NCBI GenBank assembly: GCA_012103455.1
Contig: WLWT01000002.1
Span: 496,001 to 560,000, forward strand
Source: Gammaproteobacteria bacterium
Lineage (GTDB): Bacteria; Pseudomonadota; Gammaproteobacteria; HK1
Reading direction: 5' to 3'
DNA: 64,000 nucleotides
Every line of letters begins with the position of its first letter. The first letter of the stretch is position 1. The notes under the pieces are model-generated. The model was not told the DNA's origin. It worked only from the letters and a program-made list of their open reading frames with translations, and did not search any database. The position numbers and the translations under genes are program-made. This document shows, in pieces, positions 61,083 through 64,000 of this stretch.

Positions 61083-61888
61083 TGAGCAGCCGGCCCGGTA
61101 ACGGCGCGGTCAAGCCGGTCATCCAGGTGGCGAACGTGGTGAAGCGCTTCGGCACATTCACCGCATTGAACGGCGTCACGCTGGATGTTTACGCCGGCGA
61201 GGTACACGCCTTGCTGGGCGACAACGGCGCCGGCAAATCGACCCTCATCAAAATCCTCTCCGGGGTGCATCAACCCAGCGCCGGGCAACTGCGCATCGAC
61301 GGCCAGCCGGTGCGCTTGGCCTCACCGCGCGATGCCTCGCAAGCCGGCATCGGCACGGTGTATCAAGACTTGGCGCTGAACCCGCTCGCCTCGGTGACCC
61401 GCAACTTCTTCATGGGCCGGGAGCTAGCCCGCGGGCCGCGCCCGTTCGGCTTGCTGCGCCTGGCCGAGATGGCTCGCATCACCTGTGAGCAGATGCGCCA
61501 ACTCGGCATCGACCTCGCCGATCCCGGCCAGGCGGTGGGCACCCTGTCGGGCGGCCAGCGCCAGACCCTGGCCATCGCCCGGGCCATCTATTTCGGCGCC
61601 AAGGTGTTGATTTTGGACGAGCCCACTTCGGCGTTGGGCCAGCGCCAGCAGATGGAGGTGCTCAAGACCATCCGCCGGGTGCGAGCGCTCGGCCATGTGG
61701 CGATCATCTTGATCACGCACAACGAGGTGCACGCGCAACTGGTGGCGGATCGCTTCACTTTCCTGAGCTTGGGCGAGGTGATCGGCAAAGGCGCCAAAGC
61801 GGAGCTAGCCGGCGAGGACATCCGGCGGCTGATGGCCGGTGGCGCCGAACTCAATGATCTGACGGCAGAGCTGGCGGCGCTCGATTGA
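61082..61888 (+). CDS. sugar ABC ATPase, single-domain
   Basis: This 268-aa ATPase has Walker A LLGDNGAGKSTLIKILSG, Q-loop TVYQDLALNPLASV, signature LSGGQRQTLAIARAI, Walker B VLILDEPTSALG and H-loop ILITHNEVHA. It has one ABC domain, unlike the tandem 500-aa RbsA form, as in frc-type and related systems. It ends the operon. Intact. Confidence 0.92.
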   Translation: MSSRPGNGAVKPVIQVANVVKRFGTFTALNGVTLDVYAGEVHALLGDNGAGKSTLIKILSGVHQPSAGQLRIDGQPVRLASPRDASQAGIGTVYQDLALNPLASVTRNFFMGRELARGPRPFGLLRLAEMARITCEQMRQLGIDLADPGQAVGTLSGGQRQTLAIARAIYFGAKVLILDEPTSALGQRQQMEVLKTIRRVRALGHVAIILITHNEVHAQLVADRFTFLSLGEVIGKGAKAELAGEDIRRLMAGGAELNDLTAELAALD

Positions 61889-61892
61889 GCCG

Positions 61893-61975
61893 CCCACATA
61901 GCTCACACGGCCACAGCTCACACGGCCACGCGGTTGGGCCGCCCATGACTATACGCTTTGGCTATACGGTTTGGC
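61893..61975. repeat. two micro-duplications at the operon end
   Basis: AGCTCACACGGCCAC is repeated exactly (about 61899-61928), and CTATACGCTTTGG / CTATACGGTTTGG follow at about 61947-61973, between the convergent ATPase and dehydrogenase genes. Confidence 0.85.
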
Positions 61976-63098
61976 GCTGCCCACCCGCTGCGGCGGACCG
62001 GGCCGCAGCCGCTACCGCTTTGACCATATGCACGCCAGCGGCAACGCCAGGTAACCAGGCACCCGCTTGCTCATCGCCTGTAATGACCGCATGCAAGTCA
62101 CGATAGAGCGTGCTGATCGCACTCACAAACCCCTGCGGATGACCGCCGGCGACGCGCGAGGCCGCGAGCGCCGGTCCCATGGCGCCGGCACCGCCGCGCT
62201 CCACAATCCGCGTGGCCTGACCCAGCGGCGTCCAGTAGAGTTGATCGGGCTGCTCCTGGGCCCAGCGCAATCCACCGCGCTCGCCGAATACACGTAACGT
62301 CAGGCCGTGCATCTGCCCAACGGCGACAGCGCTGGTCCACAGGCGCCCGCGCGCCCCGCCATCGAACTCAAGGGCCAGCAAAGCATCGTCCTCGAGCACC
62401 CGCCCGGGCACGCAGGAAGCAAAATCCGCCGATAACGCCCGCACTGGCTGGCCCGTCACATACGTCGCTAGATGCAGCGCATGAATGCCACAATCGGCCA
62501 TGACAGCGCTGTTGCCCGCTTGCGCCGGATCGTAACGCCAGCGGCTGCGCGGATTGTCGGCGGCGGCGGCATCGGCATGGTGGCCGTGGGCGAATTCGGC
62601 CACCACCACGCGAATGTGCCCGAGTTCCCCCGCCTCCACCATGGCCCGCGCCTGGCGCATCATGGGGTAGCCGCTGTAGCAGAAATTGACCGCCAGAAGG
62701 CGGCCGGTTTCATCGGCGGTGCGGGCCAGCTTGACCGCTTGCTCCACCGACACGGTCAGCGGCTTTTCGCAGAACACGTTAAATCCGCCCCGCATCAAAG
62801 CTCTCGCGATCTCGAAGTGGGTGCTATTCGGGGTCGCAACGGTGACCAGTTGCAGCCGCTCATCACGCGCCCCTTCGCCTGCCAGCATGGCCTGCCAGTC
62901 GCCATAGGCCCGCGCCGGTGCCACGCCTAATTCGCGCGCATAAGCGCGGCCCCGCGCCGGCACTAGGTCCAGCGCCGCGGCATCCAGCGCGAACAGCCCG
63001 TCCATGCGGGCCGCGATGCGGTGCGGTTCGCCGATCTGGCTACCCAATCCACCCCCTACCATGCCCCACGATAGAGGGGACGAACGTTTCGGTTCCAT
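61962..63098 (-). CDS. Gfo/Idh/MocA-family oxidoreductase
   Basis: This 378-aa NAD(P)-dependent sugar/inositol dehydrogenase-like protein has the Rossmann motif WGMVGGGLGSQIGEPHRIA, the catalytic-Lys EKP motif (FNVFCEKPLTV) and DCGIHALHLATYVTG in the C-terminal domain. With the inositol-type ABC operon and iolD it probably oxidises inositol or a related polyol. Convergent with the ABC operon. Intact. Confidence 0.88.
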   Translation of the reverse strand: MEPKRSSPLSWGMVGGGLGSQIGEPHRIAARMDGLFALDAAALDLVPARGRAYARELGVAPARAYGDWQAMLAGEGARDERLQLVTVATPNSTHFEIARALMRGGFNVFCEKPLTVSVEQAVKLARTADETGRLLAVNFCYSGYPMMRQARAMVEAGELGHIRVVVAEFAHGHHADAAAADNPRSRWRYDPAQAGNSAVMADCGIHALHLATYVTGQPVRALSADFASCVPGRVLEDDALLALEFDGGARGRLWTSAVAVGQMHGLTLRVFGERGGLRWAQEQPDQLYWTPLGQATRIVERGGAGAMGPALAASRVAGGHPQGFVSAISTLYRDLHAVITGDEQAGAWLPGVAAGVHMVKAVAAAARSAAAGGQRQTV

Positions 63099-63114
63099 CA
63101 GTTGTATGTTCTAA

Positions 63115-64000
63115 GAACCTGTTCAAGATCTGACGATTTTGGACATCTGACCTAAGCTATTGTTATCCATAGTCATAGCGGCTGCGAAGGCAATGACAGA
63201 CGAGCGAATCTACCCGAGTGACCTATCTCGCCAACAGTTCGAGAAAGTTAGACCGATCCTGGAGGCGGCGCGTCGGCGAACCAAGCCAAGACAACTCGAT
63301 CTCTATCACGTGTTCAACGCAGTGTTGTACGTGCTGAAGACCGGCTGCCAATGGCGCATGTTGCCCAACGAGTATCCAAAGTGGCGAAGTGTGCATGAGT
63401 ATTTCACTATCTGGCGGCAATCGTCCCCAGAAGACTCTTGCAGCGCCTTGAACAAGGCGTTAAAAAAATGGGTTGGCGAGGCCCGCAAATCCCAGGGGCG
63501 CAGTGGCAAAGCCAGCCTGATCATCGTTGATGCACAGAGCGTGAAGAACACAGACAGTGCAAACCACAAAGGTTATGACGCAGGCAAGAAGACTTCTGGT
63601 ATCAAGCGGCACATAGCTGTGGACACTCAGGGATTGGTGCACGCTGCTTTTGTGACCACGGCAAATGTCACTGATCGAGTTGGGGCACTGGCCGCACTTG
63701 CTGCTCAAGCAGATGGGCGCCTCTCGGAGGTTAGGTGTGTAGTAGGCGATGGCGGGTACACGGGGATGGCTTTCGCTGGCGAAGTGCTGAGATTAATCGG
63801 AGCGAACGTCGAAATTATCAAACGCTCGGACACGGGTCGTTTTGCCGTCCTCCCGAAGAGGTGGGTTGTCGAGCGAACCTTCTCATGGTTTGAGAAAAAC
63901 CGCCGGTTGTGGAAAAACTGTGAGCGGCTAATCGAAAGCTCGTTGGGCATGATGCTACTTGCAAATATTGCGCTGTTGCTTCGGAGATCTTGAACAGGCT
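63115..64000 (+). mobile_element. IS5-family insertion sequence, copy 2 (window edge)
   Basis: Same element as copy 1 in inverted orientation, starting GAACCTGTTCAAGATCTG; the last base of the far end is beyond the window. Together with copy 1 it bounds the 4.4-kb ABC/dehydrogenase segment like a composite transposon. Confidence 0.9.
63160..63993 (+). CDS. IS5-family transposase, copy 2
   Basis: 277 aa, identical to copy 1 except Asn/Asp, Ala/Thr and Val/Ala at three sites (SALNKALKKW, SGKASLIIVDAQ, NVTDRVGALA). The DDE residues are conserved. The near identity indicates recent transposition or gene conversion. Confidence 0.95.
   Translation: MLSIVIAAAKAMTDERIYPSDLSRQQFEKVRPILEAARRRTKPRQLDLYHVFNAVLYVLKTGCQWRMLPNEYPKWRSVHEYFTIWRQSSPEDSCSALNKALKKWVGEARKSQGRSGKASLIIVDAQSVKNTDSANHKGYDAGKKTSGIKRHIAVDTQGLVHAAFVTTANVTDRVGALAALAAQADGRLSEVRCVVGDGGYTGMAFAGEVLRLIGANVEIIKRSDTGRFAVLPKRWVVERTFSWFEKNRRLWKNCERLIESSLGMMLLANIALLLRRS

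Overview
The window looks like an IS-riddled, partly decaying chromosomal segment of a GC-rich proteobacterium. Typical proteobacterial loci are present: a tripartite tricarboxylate transporter, a 5-oxoprolinase/hydantoinase, sugar ABC operons and an XylM/AlkB-type oxygenase operon. Between them lie foreign-looking scraps (sulfatase, PQQ propeller, XPB-like helicase, RloAB defence pair) that resemble planctomycete-type genes. The number of mobile elements, split genes and frameshifts would fit a recently host-restricted or otherwise relaxed-selection genome. That is inference, and a chimeric assembly joined at repeats is the main alternative.

Layout. 0.2-7.1 kb: DUF1445 gene and fused hydantoinase/oxoprolinase (-), divergent from a cytoplasmic reductive-dehalogenase-like Fe-S protein (+). 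7.5-11.3 kb: PQQ-propeller remnant cut by a 142-bp MITE, an unknown ORF, an SF2 helicase, and a glycosyltransferase scrap. 11.7-15.8 kb: a translationally coupled FGE-domain/B12-radical SAM pair with amidohydrolase debris. 16.0-20.2 kb: TauE/SafE permease and TctC-TctB-TctA. 20.4-23.5 kb: MITE-bounded block with the RloA/RloB (AbiL-type) defence pair and a truncated sulfatase. 23.5-31.7 kb: AraC pseudogene, then a five-gene coupled operon (-) encoding a GT-kinase-GT fusion, DUF1152, RibA-NADAR, an asparagine-synthase-like protein and an arylamine-NAT-like protein. Its genes join through ATGA/GTGA overlaps, but three carry frameshifts or in-frame stops. 31.7-40.5 kb: a mobile-element graveyard (IS91, IS4, ISKra4, IS630, group II introns, nested MITEs) with a PhyH oxygenase, DUF4160/DUF2442, a TauD pseudogene and a ParDE-like module. 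40.6-48.1 kb: galactoside uptake and hydrolysis (ABC importer, GH42, GH4). 49.0-54.5 kb: XylM-like hydroxylase, GST-like protein, ferredoxin-reductase, small membrane proteins, DUF1326 and DUF2182. 54.7-57.8 kb: tRNA-Glu scrap, GT2-GtrA gene, more MITEs, IS91 debris and the 5' end of iolD. 57.8-64.0 kb: two inverted, nearly identical IS5-family copies flanking an (inositol-type?) sugar ABC operon and a Gfo/Idh/MocA dehydrogenase.

Most interesting: (i) the GT-kinase-GT/DUF1152/RibA-NADAR/AsnB/NAT operon, which reads like an undescribed pathway starting from GTP; (ii) the coupled FGE-radical SAM pair; (iii) a family of ~140-bp MITEs (GGGCACCTCTAA termini), one copy shown by reading frame and target duplication to have inserted cleanly into a gene, and three copies invaded at the same 9-bp site by a second element; (iv) a striking density of 10-30 bp tandem micro-duplications in coding and non-coding DNA. 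No rRNA, intact tRNA or CRISPR array was seen.
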